Part shown: in pieces, positions 48,108 to 56,941 of the stretch
Layout of the letters: each line of letters begins with the position of its first letter
Numbering within the stretch: position 1 is the stretch's first letter
Assembly (NCBI GenBank): GCA_021738725.1
Contig: JAIPBE010000011.1
Coordinates: 1-64,000, forward strand
Direction of reading: 5' to 3'
Origin: Saprospiraceae bacterium
Lineage (GTDB): Bacteria > Bacteroidota > Bacteroidia > Chitinophagales > Saprospiraceae
Length of the DNA: 64,000 bases
Program-made: the position numbers and the translations under genes
Notes under the pieces: model-generated
What the model saw: only the letters and a program-made list of their open reading frames with translations
What the model was told of the DNA's origin: nothing
Databases searched by the model: none

Positions 48108-49472
48108 TTATTCCGGGATGGTCATCCGGATGCGCCAATGATGTGGGATCAGGTTGTTGATACGACCGGGAATGACCTTGGCCCATCCCAGTCCCCGACC
48201 CTGAAAGGTGACCCGATAGATGCCCTTGGGGCATTCGACGGCCAGGATGGTTTCCTTCTTTAAAAATCGTAATGCATCTTCTTTTTCCAGTTCCAGCTCA
48301 TCTACTTCTGGACGGCAGATTTCGGATAATGCAAGAGCATGGTCAGGGATGAATACGGTCGGTGTTTTCATCTTTCCCACGATCAGACCGGACTGCAGAT
48401 CCAGCGGACTGCCGATCAGATCAGCAGCTTCATTCTGGAGTGTTTGAGGGATGGCACGCCAGTTATCCTGCCGCCCTTGATACCAGTAGAAATCTTCTGC
48501 TTGAATGAAATTCCGGACGTCGGCAGGCGGAGGAGCAGGTACGCCCAAATGCCGGTTTGCCAGCCGAGTGGATGGTTCTGCATCATGGCCTGTTCCCGGT
48601 GAGCTGTTCTTTCGGACCATGCTCATGTACAACCCTTCTCCTGCCAGCAGATGTGGATAGCATCGCACCCCATGGTCAGATTCGACGACACCCCAGTCAG
48701 AATGGATCTGCGGCCGGACCTCTGTACAGTCATATGTACGCAGTAATCCCTCGATCTGTTCTTCATTCTCTCCCCGGTTGAATGCACAGGTAGAATAGAT
48801 CAAATGGCCGCCGGGCCGCAGCAGTGTCATGGCTTGCTCGAGGATGGACTGTTGACGCAAAATACATTTCTGAACCAGTTCCTCAGTCCATTGCCGAAGG
48901 GCAACCGGATCTTTTCGAATCATGCCTTCACCAGAGCAAGGAGCATCGACCAGAATGACATCAAACCGTTCAGGATGTCGACTGGCCAGATCCTCCGAGG
49001 TGCATCGACCGATGATGACACGAGGGTCACCCCATCGGGTCAGATTCTCGAAGAGGATACTGTGTCGGTTGGGATGGATCTCATTGGCTAGCAAGTAGTC
49101 GTCTCCCTGCATCAACGAAAGAAGATGTGTGGCCTTGCCTCCCGGTGCGGCGCACAGATCCAGAAAACTTCGGGATCTAGAGCCAGAAGGAAGCATCTGG
49201 TAAAAAGCTTCCAGGATCATGGACGAGGCCTCCTGGACGTAATAACATCCGGCATGGTACAACGGGTCCAGCGTAAACACCGGCCTTTCCTGGATATATT
49301 CGCCCATAGGCGACCATGGAACGGATCTGTCCTGCTCTACAGATCGAGATCGCTTGAGTGGATGATGACGGATGGACGTCGGGGAAGGCGTTGTCAACGC
49401 ATCTCGGAAGGCATCAAAAGAGTCACCCAATTGAGATCGCATTACGTGTTGGAAAGCCAGTGGTAACTCCAT
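48108..49472 (-). CDS. rRNA (cytosine-5-)-methyltransferase, RsmF/NOL1-NOP2-Sun family
   Basis: A 454-aa SAM-dependent RNA m5C methyltransferase. SAM motif I is FLDLCAAPGGKATHL. Motif IV VDAPCSGEGMIRKDP and motif VI YSTCAFNRGENEEQ each bring one of the two catalytic cysteines. A C-terminal ~170-residue extension ending RINNLIPHHWRIRM resembles the RNA-binding extension of RsmF (16S C1407). The start is placed at the ATG at 49472, 7 nt after the UbiD-family stop; longer readings overlap that gene. It is co-transcribed with the decarboxylase. The exact target base is inference. Confidence 0.9.
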   Translation of the reverse strand: MELPLAFQHVMRSQLGDSFDAFRDALTTPSPTSIRHHPLKRSRSVEQDRSVPWSPMGEYIQERPVFTLDPLYHAGCYYVQEASSMILEAFYQMLPSGSRSRSFLDLCAAPGGKATHLLSLMQGDDYLLANEIHPNRHSILFENLTRWGDPRVIIGRCTSEDLASRHPERFDVILVDAPCSGEGMIRKDPVALRQWTEELVQKCILRQQSILEQAMTLLRPGGHLIYSTCAFNRGENEEQIEGLLRTYDCTEVRPQIHSDWGVVESDHGVRCYPHLLAGEGLYMSMVRKNSSPGTGHDAEPSTRLANRHLGVPAPPPADVRNFIQAEDFYWYQGRQDNWRAIPQTLQNEAADLIGSPLDLQSGLIVGKMKTPTVFIPDHALALSEICRPEVDELELEKEDALRFLKKETILAVECPKGIYRVTFQGRGLGWAKVIPGRINNLIPHHWRIRMTIPE

Positions 49473-49479
49473 GTAGGTA

Positions 49480-51309
49480 CTAAGATAGAATACCTTCCAA
49501 TGGTCCGCCTTTCCGGAACAGATGATCGACGCGTTCAGTGACCGCTGCATCAGGGATCAATGGCGGTGCATGATGTGGTTTTGTGCGGGCATCCAGAACA
49601 AGTGGCCCTTCACAACCCCAATGTTTGTCCCGATAGAAAGACCGCACGCCGTGGATGTCATGCGACGGGTTGGTTCGGGTGAATGTCGTCCACAGAAAGT
49701 TGGACAGATTGGCGGCCGCAAAGGAAGCGTCGTCTTGTAGTAGAATCAGGGGGAAGGCCGTCAGATCGGCTCCTTCCAGTGCTTCGAGGAGGGGAGCCAA
49801 TTGCTTGTCCAGGTCAGAAGGGGACAAGTAGGCGACACCAGACAAAGCGATAACGCCTGGCATCACCAGTTTCGCCTGGTCCCAACCTCCTGGAAGTCGA
49901 AGAGGAGGGAGCGTTGTACCCAATGTTCGAATCGACGGTCCACGACTGGCCATGACGACCTTGGAGCCTGCATTCCATCCGGTGCCGGAATAATCCAGGG
50001 TGTCCATAGTGGTCTGAGTCTGGAAGTGCAGATCACGATCCCACCGGATCCGGGAAAGCACATGCTGAAAGAAGGGTTCGATGGGATGGCAGGTCAGGTC
50101 GGGGTGATCCGAGCCATCTGTGATGATCAGGAATTTCGCCAGCGAGGTCTGCCCTTTGCCCAGGAGGTGATTGGCCTGGGTAAGGATCTCCTCCGGAACC
50201 GGTTCTCGAAAGGGCATATAGCGCTCCGATCCCACCGCCAGAAGGAGCGGATGAACACCAGAGTCATCTACGGCATGGACATCCCGGATGCCGGGAAATT
50301 CACTGGGGAGGAGATCTCCCACCAGGTCGTGGATCAAACGCCCAAAGATGGAATCTTCCTGGGGTGGCCGACCGACCACCGTGAAATGCCAGATGGGGTC
50401 CTTGCGATGGAAGACGTTTTCTACATCCATCACTGGAAAATCATGCTGCAGGCTGTAGTATCCCAGATGATCGCCGAACGGGCCTTCCGGTTTTAAGGCA
50501 TTCTTCCGGATCGTTCCCGTGATACAGAAGTCGGCTTCATTCGCCAGGAAATGGCCATCAAGAAAGTGATAGGGGAATCGATGTCCATTGAGCATACCGG
50601 CGAAGGTCAGTTCTGACAGGCCTTCCGGCAGCGGCATGATCGCTGAAAAGGCATTGGCCGGCGGCCCCCCGACACAGATGGTAGCCCGAAAGGGCTGGTC
50701 CGTTTGATTGTATTGCGTATGATGAATCCCGATCCCTCGATGTAATTGGTAGTGGAGTCCGATCTCTTTATTTATCTGGTAGTCATTACCGGATAGCTGG
50801 ATGCGGTACATCCCCACGTTGGAGGACATGACCTGCCGGCTGCCCGGAGGAAAAGTCACCACCTGAGGGAGGGTGACAAATGCTCCTCCGTCATCCGGCC
50901 AGCTTTTCACCATTGGCAGTTGATCGATGGAGGTTCGACCGTATCTGACCTTCGCCTGCTTCCTTTTTCGGGGTAACCCATGTAGTGCCGCGAAGGGAGC
51001 CTTACGGTAAGACCAGGGATGACGCAGCAATGCCATCGGGTCTCCTTTCAACTGGACCACCTGTTCCACCAGCGGGAAGGTATCCCGAAAGAGATACCGG
51101 GCTCTTTCATAGGTGCCATACAAATTGGACAGTGCCTTGAAGGGAGAACCCACAACCTGGGTAAACAAAAGGGCAGGTCCATCCGCTTCCTGCACTCGAC
51201 GATGGATCTCGGCCATTTCCAGGTTCGAGTCGACCGGGTGATCGACCCGGACGAGCTGGCCGGTTCGTTCCAGATCGTGGGTGGCTGCGGTAAGACTGCG
51301 GTAGGACAT
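49480..51309 (-). CDS. UbiD-family (prenylated-FMN) decarboxylase, menaquinone-type
   Basis: A 609-aa UbiD-like decarboxylase starting at the ATG at 51309 (MSYRSLTAATHDLERTG); an upstream TTG frame is unlikely. Motifs: YRIQLSGNDYQINKEIGLHYQLHRGIGIHH in the prFMN/metal region (split here by description only), ICVGGPPA, and EGPFGDHLGYYS, the conserved acidic loop of UbiD enzymes. The family removes the ring carboxylate of quinone precursors using prenylated FMN. Bacteroidota homologues of this length are annotated as menaquinone biosynthesis decarboxylase. This would supply the quinol pool oxidised by the alternative complex III encoded 1 kb away, though the substrate is not proven. A TATCTTTG -7 element lies on the minus strand at 51332-51339. 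Confidence 0.85.
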   Translation of the reverse strand: MSYRSLTAATHDLERTGQLVRVDHPVDSNLEMAEIHRRVQEADGPALLFTQVVGSPFKALSNLYGTYERARYLFRDTFPLVEQVVQLKGDPMALLRHPWSYRKAPFAALHGLPRKRKQAKVRYGRTSIDQLPMVKSWPDDGGAFVTLPQVVTFPPGSRQVMSSNVGMYRIQLSGNDYQINKEIGLHYQLHRGIGIHHTQYNQTDQPFRATICVGGPPANAFSAIMPLPEGLSELTFAGMLNGHRFPYHFLDGHFLANEADFCITGTIRKNALKPEGPFGDHLGYYSLQHDFPVMDVENVFHRKDPIWHFTVVGRPPQEDSIFGRLIHDLVGDLLPSEFPGIRDVHAVDDSGVHPLLLAVGSERYMPFREPVPEEILTQANHLLGKGQTSLAKFLIITDGSDHPDLTCHPIEPFFQHVLSRIRWDRDLHFQTQTTMDTLDYSGTGWNAGSKVVMASRGPSIRTLGTTLPPLRLPGGWDQAKLVMPGVIALSGVAYLSPSDLDKQLAPLLEALEGADLTAFPLILLQDDASFAAANLSNFLWTTFTRTNPSHDIHGVRSFYRDKHWGCEGPLVLDARTKPHHAPPLIPDAAVTERVDHLFRKGGPLEGILS

Positions 51310-51331
51310 ACTGAAGTAGTTTGAAACGCAA

Positions 51332-51362
51332 CAAAGATATTCCACATGAGTTTGTAGATTTG
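51332..51362. promoter_or_regulatory. Divergent -7 elements between the UbiD-family gene and thyA
   Basis: In the 67-bp divergent gap, the minus strand carries TATCTTTG (complement of 51332-51339), placed for initiation ~15 nt before the UbiD-family ATG. The plus strand carries TAGATTTG (51355-51362), placed ~14 nt before the thyA ATG. Both match TAnnTTTG exactly. Neither has a well-spaced TTTG -33 element, so these are moderate calls. Confidence 0.45.
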
Positions 51363-51376
51363 CCGGCAACCATACT

Positions 51377-52171
51377 ATGAAACAATATCATCAGCTGTTA
51401 CACCATATTCTGGATGAGGGCACAGACAAATCAGACCGCACAGGAACCGGAACCAGAAGTGTTTTTGGTTATCAGATGCGGTTTGATCTGGCTGACGGAT
51501 TTCCTATGGTGACCACCAAGAAATTGCACCTCAAATCCATCATTTACGAATTGCTGTGGTTCCTGAACGGAGATACCAATGTGCACTACCTGCAGGAGAA
51601 CGGTGTGCGCATATGGAATGAATGGGCGGATGAAGGAGGAGAGTTGGGTCCGGTATATGGAAAGCAATGGCGATCCTGGGAAGGGGCAGATGGGCAGACC
51701 CATGATCAGATCCGCGATGCGCTGCATCTGATCCAGAATCAGCCGGATTCCAGAAGGATCATTGTATCCGCATGGAATGTGGGAGATCTGGACAAGATGG
51801 CGCTGAGTCCCTGTCATTGTCTGTTCCAGTTTTATGTCAGTGACGGGAAATTATCCTGTCAGTTGTACCAGCGTTCTGCCGATGTCTTTTTGGGGGTGCC
51901 CTTCAATATTGCCTCCTATGCCTTGTTGACGATGATGATGGCTCAGGCATGTGATCTGAAACCGGGAACGTTTGTCCACACCTTTGGTGATGTGCATCTC
52001 TATGCCAATCATCGAGTTCAGGCAGAATTGCAATTGACCCGGACATGCCGGCCCTTGCCCGAGATGAAAATCAATCCGGAACAAAAAGATATTTTCTCAT
52101 TTTCTTTTGAAGATTTTACCCTTCTGAACTATGATCCACACCCCCATATCAAGGCTGAAGTGGCCGTATAA
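51377..52171 (+). CDS. thyA: Thymidylate synthase
   Basis: 264 aa, the same length as E. coli ThyA, and collinear throughout. It methylates dUMP to dTMP using methylene-tetrahydrofolate. The active-site cysteine lies in [13 protein letters not shown]; the dUMP-binding region is [24 protein letters not shown]; the folate/phosphate arginine is in [18 protein letters not shown]; the C-terminus ends IKAEVAV as in E. coli (AI/V-AV ending). Folate genes (folK) are nearby but not in the same unit. Confidence 0.97.
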   Translation: MKQYHQLLHHILDEGTDKSDRTGTGTRSVFGYQMRFDLADGFPMVTTKKLHLKSIIYELLWFLNGDTNVHYLQENGVRIWNEWADEGGELGPVYGKQWRSWEGADGQTHDQIRDALHLIQNQPDSRRIIVSAWNVGDLDKMALSPCHCLFQFYVSDGKLSCQLYQRSADVFLGVPFNIASYALLTMMMAQACDLKPGTFVHTFGDVHLYANHRVQAELQLTRTCRPLPEMKINPEQKDIFSFSFEDFTLLNYDPHPHIKAEVAV

Positions 52172-52172
52172 T

Positions 52173-52193
52173 TATTTAGATAAAATCTAAATA
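52173..52193. promoter_or_regulatory. 9-bp inverted repeat after thyA
   Basis: tatttagat (52173-52181) and atctaaata (52185-52193) form a perfect inverted repeat with a 3-nt AAA centre, starting right after the thyA stop. The A/T-rich stem lacks a following T tract, so it is a weak terminator candidate. It could equally be an operator for the respiratory operon, whose promoter begins 23 bp downstream. Confidence 0.4.
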
Positions 52194-52215
52194 GATGCTC
52201 ATCTTAACGTTTTGA

Positions 52216-52246
52216 TTGGTGCTGCTTGGACCGGATTGTATTTTTG
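52216..52246 (+). promoter_or_regulatory. Promoter of the act-cox respiratory operon
   Basis: TTG at 52216-52218, a 20-bp spacer, and TATTTTTG at 52239-52246, an exact match to TAnnTTTG. Initiation near 52253 leaves a ~23-nt leader before the actA ATG at 52276. Confidence 0.65.
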
Positions 52247-52275
52247 CCGTGACATTAAAATGACAATTCCCTCGT

Positions 52276-53688
52276 ATGGTGAATAAGCGATTGATTATCA
52301 GCTCACTGCTTTCATTGGTCTTCCTTTTGACCGCCTTCGTCAGCTCGGCACAAGTGTCTGTCGAATCAGGAAAGCAGCTCTTCAAAGCCAATTGTGCGCA
52401 ATGCCACAATAGGAATATGAAGGATAATTTGACGGGTCCTGCCCTTGGTGGGATATCCGAAAGATGGTCCGGACGAGAAGAATTGTTATACAGTTGGATT
52501 CGGAACACCCAATCGGTGATCGCCTCTGGCGATCCATATGCGGTGGATCTCTATAATACCTGGAACAAGGTATTGATGAATCCTTTCCCCAATCTGACGG
52601 ACGATGAGATCGGGTCCATCCTGGCCTATATCGATGCGGTCCACAATGGCACGGAAGGAGGCAACGCCGCCGCCGCTGCAGGTGCTGTTGCCGTCGTCGA
52701 ACAACCCAAGACGAATTATACCTTGATCTACAGTGTCCTGGCCATCTTGCTGGCTTTGATCGCTCTGATTCTTGCACGGATCGTCGGCAATCTGGATCAC
52801 ATGAATAAAGTCGCTGCGGGCGATTCCGAAGCCCCACGACCATCTATCCGTGAAATCCTGACATCCAAGTCTGTGATCGCATTCGTGATCTTTGCCCTCA
52901 TCGTGCTCGGTGGTTATACCACGGTCAACAATGCTATTTCATTCGGCCGGCAACAGAACTATCAGCCAGAACAGCCGATTAAGTTTTCACACGCGACCCA
53001 TGCCGGGGTCAACAAGATCGATTGCCAGTATTGTCATGACGGAGCACGTCGGAGCAAGCAAAGTGTTATACCATCTGCGAATACATGTATGAATTGCCAC
53101 AAGGCCATCAAAAAGGGATCGACCTATGGTACAGCGGAATTGACCAAGATCTTCGCTTCTGTCGGATACGATCCCACGACGGACACCTATATAGAGAACT
53201 ACGATCAAATGGCCACCGAGGATATCGAAGCCATCTATAAGAAGTGGATCGCAGACAATTATATCGCGGATAAGGAGCTGGCCTCCCTGGATGCAAAAGG
53301 GGAGAAGGCCGTCAAGGACCAATGGAATAACCTGGTCAATTCATTGACCAGTGAGCATGATCCGAAGATCGGTGGCCCGATCGAATGGAATCGAATCCAC
53401 AACCTTCCCGACCATGTCTATTTCAATCATTCTCAACACGTAACCGTCGGCAAATTGGATTGCCAGCAATGCCACGGCAAGGTGCAAGAGATGGAAGTTG
53501 TCAAGCAGTATGCTACCCTGAGCATGGGCTGGTGTATCAATTGCCACCGCCAGACTGAAGTGAAGTTCATGGACAACGACTACTATAAATCGTATGAGAA
53601 ATACCACCAGGAATTGGCCTCCGGAAAACGGGAAAAGGTCACGGTGGAAGACATCGGAGGTACAGAATGCCAAAAATGTCATTATTAA
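52276..53688 (+). CDS. actA: ActA: multiheme cytochrome c subunit of alternative complex III
   Basis: A 470-aa protein with signal peptide (1-25). An N-terminal class I cytochrome c domain has CAQCH at 40-44. Two membrane spans follow (~TLIYSVLAILLALIALILA and ~VIAFVIFALIVLGGYT), then a multiheme domain with CQYCH, CMNCH, CQQCH, CINCH and CQKCH: six CxxCH motifs in all. ActA relays electrons from the quinol-oxidising part of the complex toward periplasmic acceptors. It is first gene of actABCDEF-coxBA. A pentaheme ActA is what I recall for the family, so the sixth, N-terminal heme domain is worth noting. Confidence 0.92.
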   Translation: MVNKRLIISSLLSLVFLLTAFVSSAQVSVESGKQLFKANCAQCHNRNMKDNLTGPALGGISERWSGREELLYSWIRNTQSVIASGDPYAVDLYNTWNKVLMNPFPNLTDDEIGSILAYIDAVHNGTEGGNAAAAAGAVAVVEQPKTNYTLIYSVLAILLALIALILARIVGNLDHMNKVAAGDSEAPRPSIREILTSKSVIAFVIFALIVLGGYTTVNNAISFGRQQNYQPEQPIKFSHATHAGVNKIDCQYCHDGARRSKQSVIPSANTCMNCHKAIKKGSTYGTAELTKIFASVGYDPTTDTYIENYDQMATEDIEAIYKKWIADNYIADKELASLDAKGEKAVKDQWNNLVNSLTSEHDPKIGGPIEWNRIHNLPDHVYFNHSQHVTVGKLDCQQCHGKVQEMEVVKQYATLSMGWCINCHRQTEVKFMDNDYYKSYEKYHQELASGKREKVTVEDIGGTECQKCHY

Positions 53689-53728
53689 ACCACTCATCCG
53701 TCATCGCCAAATCAGCTAATCACCTTCT

Positions 53729-56700
53729 ATGAAGCAGCCTAGTAAGGAAATGTGGGTTAGTGCCCAGGACCTACGGAATGATCCGGAGCTCCTGGCCGCC
53801 GCAAACCGCGAATTTCCAGAAACCTCCATCGTCGAAGATCTTGGGAAGGAAGGAACCATGGATCGCCTGGAATCCTCTCGCCGTGATTTTCTCAAGTTTC
53901 TTGGATTCAGCCTTGGCGCCGCAACAGTCGCTGCTAGCTGTGAGATCCCGGTGAAGAAGGCCATACCTTATGTGATCAAGCCGGATAGTATTGTTCCAGG
54001 CGTGGCTTCCTATTACGCCAGTGCCTATGTGGACGGTGGTGATTTTCTTCCGGTACTTGTGAAGACCCGCGAAGGTCGGCCAATCAAGATCGAGGGAAAT
54101 GCCATTTCCCCGATGACAGGTGGTGGTACCAGCGCCCGCGCTCAAGCATCCGTCCTCAGCCTGTATGACACCAATCGCCTCCAGTCCGCTGGGAAGGTCG
54201 AAAACGGTCAGGTAGCTGCCATGTCATGGGATGATCTGGATAAGGAAGTGAAGGCCAGTCTGACCAAGGGTGGTGCGATCCGATTGTTGTCGCGCACAGT
54301 TATCAGCCCCAGCGCACAAGCTGCGATCGCGGCATTCTCTGCAAAATATCCCAACACCAGTTGGATCCAATATGACCCGATCTCCTGTTCGGCACTCCTG
54401 GATGCCCAGGAAATGAGCTATGGTGTCCGGGCTTTGCCCTCCTACCATTTTGATGCAGCCGAAGTGATCGTCAGTTTTGACGCCGACTTCCTGGGTACCT
54501 GGATCTCTCCGGTCGAATACGCACGGGCCTATAGTACGGGTCGTAAAGTGAAGAACACGAAATCTGTACGGATGTCTCGCCATTATCAGGTGGAGAGCTT
54601 TATGTCCATGACAGGTTCGAACGCCGACCACCGGATCATGGTCAAGCCTTCGGAACAAGGGGCGGCAATCGCTGCACTATATAATGCGGTGGCCTCTGCC
54701 AATGGGGCAGCGACCATCAATGCGCCTGCTTTGAACGACAAAGCCAAAAAGGCCATGACCAGAGTGGCAGCCGACCTGATGAAGGCAGCCGGCAAGGGCC
54801 TAGTTGTTTGCGGGGTCAATAATCTCGCGGAACAGGTTTTGGTGGCCAAGATCAATGCCCTGCTCGGCAACGATGGCACCACAGTTACCCAAAATGACAA
54901 CAGTTTCCAGCGCCAGGGTTCCGACAAGAACCTGACAGGGTTGATCAATGAAATGAACTCCGGGGCTGTCGGAACACTGATCGTTCTGGATGGCAATCCG
55001 GCTTTCGATCACGCGCAAAGTGAAGCATTCCGCAAGGCAATGGCCAAGGTCGGGACTCGTATTGCCTGTGCCGGAACACTGGAAGAAACAGGCGCATTGA
55101 GTACACATGTGGCGCCTACCACCCACCTGCTGGAAAGCTGGGGAGACGCTTATCCCAAGAAAGGCCAGTTCTATCTGATCCAGCCAACGATCGCGCCATT
55201 GTTCCCTGTTCGTCAATGGGAACTGAGTCTGCTGGTTTGGGCAGAGAGCGCTGAATTGGACAACACGTCTGATCAGCCTTATTACGAATTTGTCAAGAAG
55301 AACTGGGAGCGTTCGGTATATCCGAGCCAGTCTGGTGGCAAGAGCTTTAATTCCTTCTGGGAAAGTTCCTTGCACGATGGTATGCTTCTGGTCAGTAGTG
55401 CACCTTCTGCCGGTAGCAATTCTGCTGATGTATCTTCAGTAGCTTCCGGTTTGACCAGACCTTCTGATGGAGAAGAGATTCAGTTTTTTGAATCCATCAA
55501 TATGGGCGCTGGTCAGTTTGCTGGCAACCCATGGCTGCAGGAACTATCGGATCCGATCACCCGATGTGTATGGGGTAACTACCTGTTCGTACCCATCGGT
55601 TGGGACGGCGGCAACGACTATACCTTCTTCAAAGGACTGGAAGACGGAGACCGTGTCAATCTGGAGATCAATGGTATTTCGCGGACAGTGACCATCGTTC
55701 ACCAGTTTGGTTTAATGCCAGGGACCTATGCCATCGCATTGGGTTACGGGCGTCAGACTGTTGGAAAAGCGGGTCGGGATATCGGCACTAATGTGCAGGA
55801 TTTCCTCACAGTCAACAAGAATGGGTATGCGTCCTCCTATGCGGTTGCTCCGGTTGTTTCCGGAAAAGTCGGTCGGGATAAGGAATTTGCCTGTGTGCAG
55901 CATCATCACACTATGGGTGTGACAGGGGCTGATCCGAAGACCGGGAAGACCATCAATGTTGATGAGAAGACAGTGGCCACTATCGGAGAAGGCTATCAGG
56001 GTTCGCTCGTAGATCGTTCCATCATTTTCCGGGGCAATCTGGCTGAGTTGGATCAACTGGAAGAAAAGATCCATGAAAAGCGGGAGGAGTTCCAGAATCT
56101 CAATGATAAAACCTTATACCCCAGTTATGATGATGTCTATGCGATGGGCCATCACTGGGGCATGCACATCGATCTGAATGCGTGCATCGGTTGCAGTGCC
56201 TGTACGGTGGCCTGTATGGCGGAAAACAATGTGCCGGTCGTCGGTAAGAAAGAGGTGTTCCGCCACCATGAGATGTCCTGGCTGAGGATCGATCGATATT
56301 TCTATGGAGAGCTGGAAAACCCCAATGTGGTTTATCAGCCCATGATGTGTCAGCATTGTGACAATGCTCCATGTGAGAACGTCTGTCCGGTTTCGGCGAC
56401 GAACCACAGCTCGGAGGGCCTGAATCAAATGGCTTACAATCGTTGCATTGGTACACGTTACTGTGCCAACAACTGTCCATATAAAGTACGTCGCTTCAAC
56501 TGGTTGGATTACACCACCGCAGACCTCTTCCCTGCAAACGAACCACGTTTGAATGGTGAGGAAATGCCATTTGGTGCGGACAACCTGACGCGAATGGTGT
56601 TGAATCCAGACGTAACAGTCCGGTCTCGCGGTGTGATGGAAAAGTGCAGTTTCTGTGTACAGCGGATCCAGGAGGGCAAACTGACAGCCAAGCGCGAGGG

Positions 56701-56914
56701 CAGAATACTTCGTGACGGTGACGTCAAATCTGCTTGTATGACCGCCTGTCCAACGGATGCCATCACGTTTGGTGATCTGAATAATAAGGAGAGCCAACTC
56801 AATAAGGATCTGGAATCACCATTGGTGTACCAGGTGCTGGAAGAGGTCAATACACGTCCTTCGGTCAACTACCGTGCGCGTGTACTCAACCGTGACGAAT
56901 CACTCGAAAGCTAA
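53729..56914 (+). CDS. actB: ActB: fused molybdopterin-oxidoreductase-like / 4Fe-4S subunit of alternative complex III
   Basis: A 1061-aa protein. An internal-looking Tat signal sits ~50 residues in (RR at 51-52, SRRDFLKFLG), a known feature of this family's extended N-terminus. A large molybdopterin-oxidoreductase-like region (~80-700) lacks an obvious cofactor-binding cysteine or serine motif, as in known ActB, which binds no molybdenum. From ~815 a ferredoxin-type domain carries four cysteine clusters: CIGCSACTVAC, CQHCDNAPCENVC, CIGTRYCANNCP and CSFCVQ...CMTACP. It conducts electrons from quinol oxidised at ActC to the hemes. 40 bp after actA. Confidence 0.94.
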   Translation: MKQPSKEMWVSAQDLRNDPELLAAANREFPETSIVEDLGKEGTMDRLESSRRDFLKFLGFSLGAATVAASCEIPVKKAIPYVIKPDSIVPGVASYYASAYVDGGDFLPVLVKTREGRPIKIEGNAISPMTGGGTSARAQASVLSLYDTNRLQSAGKVENGQVAAMSWDDLDKEVKASLTKGGAIRLLSRTVISPSAQAAIAAFSAKYPNTSWIQYDPISCSALLDAQEMSYGVRALPSYHFDAAEVIVSFDADFLGTWISPVEYARAYSTGRKVKNTKSVRMSRHYQVESFMSMTGSNADHRIMVKPSEQGAAIAALYNAVASANGAATINAPALNDKAKKAMTRVAADLMKAAGKGLVVCGVNNLAEQVLVAKINALLGNDGTTVTQNDNSFQRQGSDKNLTGLINEMNSGAVGTLIVLDGNPAFDHAQSEAFRKAMAKVGTRIACAGTLEETGALSTHVAPTTHLLESWGDAYPKKGQFYLIQPTIAPLFPVRQWELSLLVWAESAELDNTSDQPYYEFVKKNWERSVYPSQSGGKSFNSFWESSLHDGMLLVSSAPSAGSNSADVSSVASGLTRPSDGEEIQFFESINMGAGQFAGNPWLQELSDPITRCVWGNYLFVPIGWDGGNDYTFFKGLEDGDRVNLEINGISRTVTIVHQFGLMPGTYAIALGYGRQTVGKAGRDIGTNVQDFLTVNKNGYASSYAVAPVVSGKVGRDKEFACVQHHHTMGVTGADPKTGKTINVDEKTVATIGEGYQGSLVDRSIIFRGNLAELDQLEEKIHEKREEFQNLNDKTLYPSYDDVYAMGHHWGMHIDLNACIGCSACTVACMAENNVPVVGKKEVFRHHEMSWLRIDRYFYGELENPNVVYQPMMCQHCDNAPCENVCPVSATNHSSEGLNQMAYNRCIGTRYCANNCPYKVRRFNWLDYTTADLFPANEPRLNGEEMPFGADNLTRMVLNPDVTVRSRGVMEKCSFCVQRIQEGKLTAKREGRILRDGDVKSACMTACPTDAITFGDLNNKESQLNKDLESPLVYQVLEEVNTRPSVNYRARVLNRDESLES

Positions 56915-56941
56915 TTGCCTCAATTAAAAAGCTAGGAATAT

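Noticed and set aside
52276-53688. Multiheme nitrite reductase (NrfA-type)
   Set aside because: No CxxCK heme motif, membrane spans are present, and the operon context is alternative complex III.
53729-56914. Nitrate reductase or other molybdenum oxidoreductase
   Set aside because: The molybdopterin-like region is fused to a ferredoxin domain and sits in a complete actABCDEF order; known ActB lacks the cofactor.
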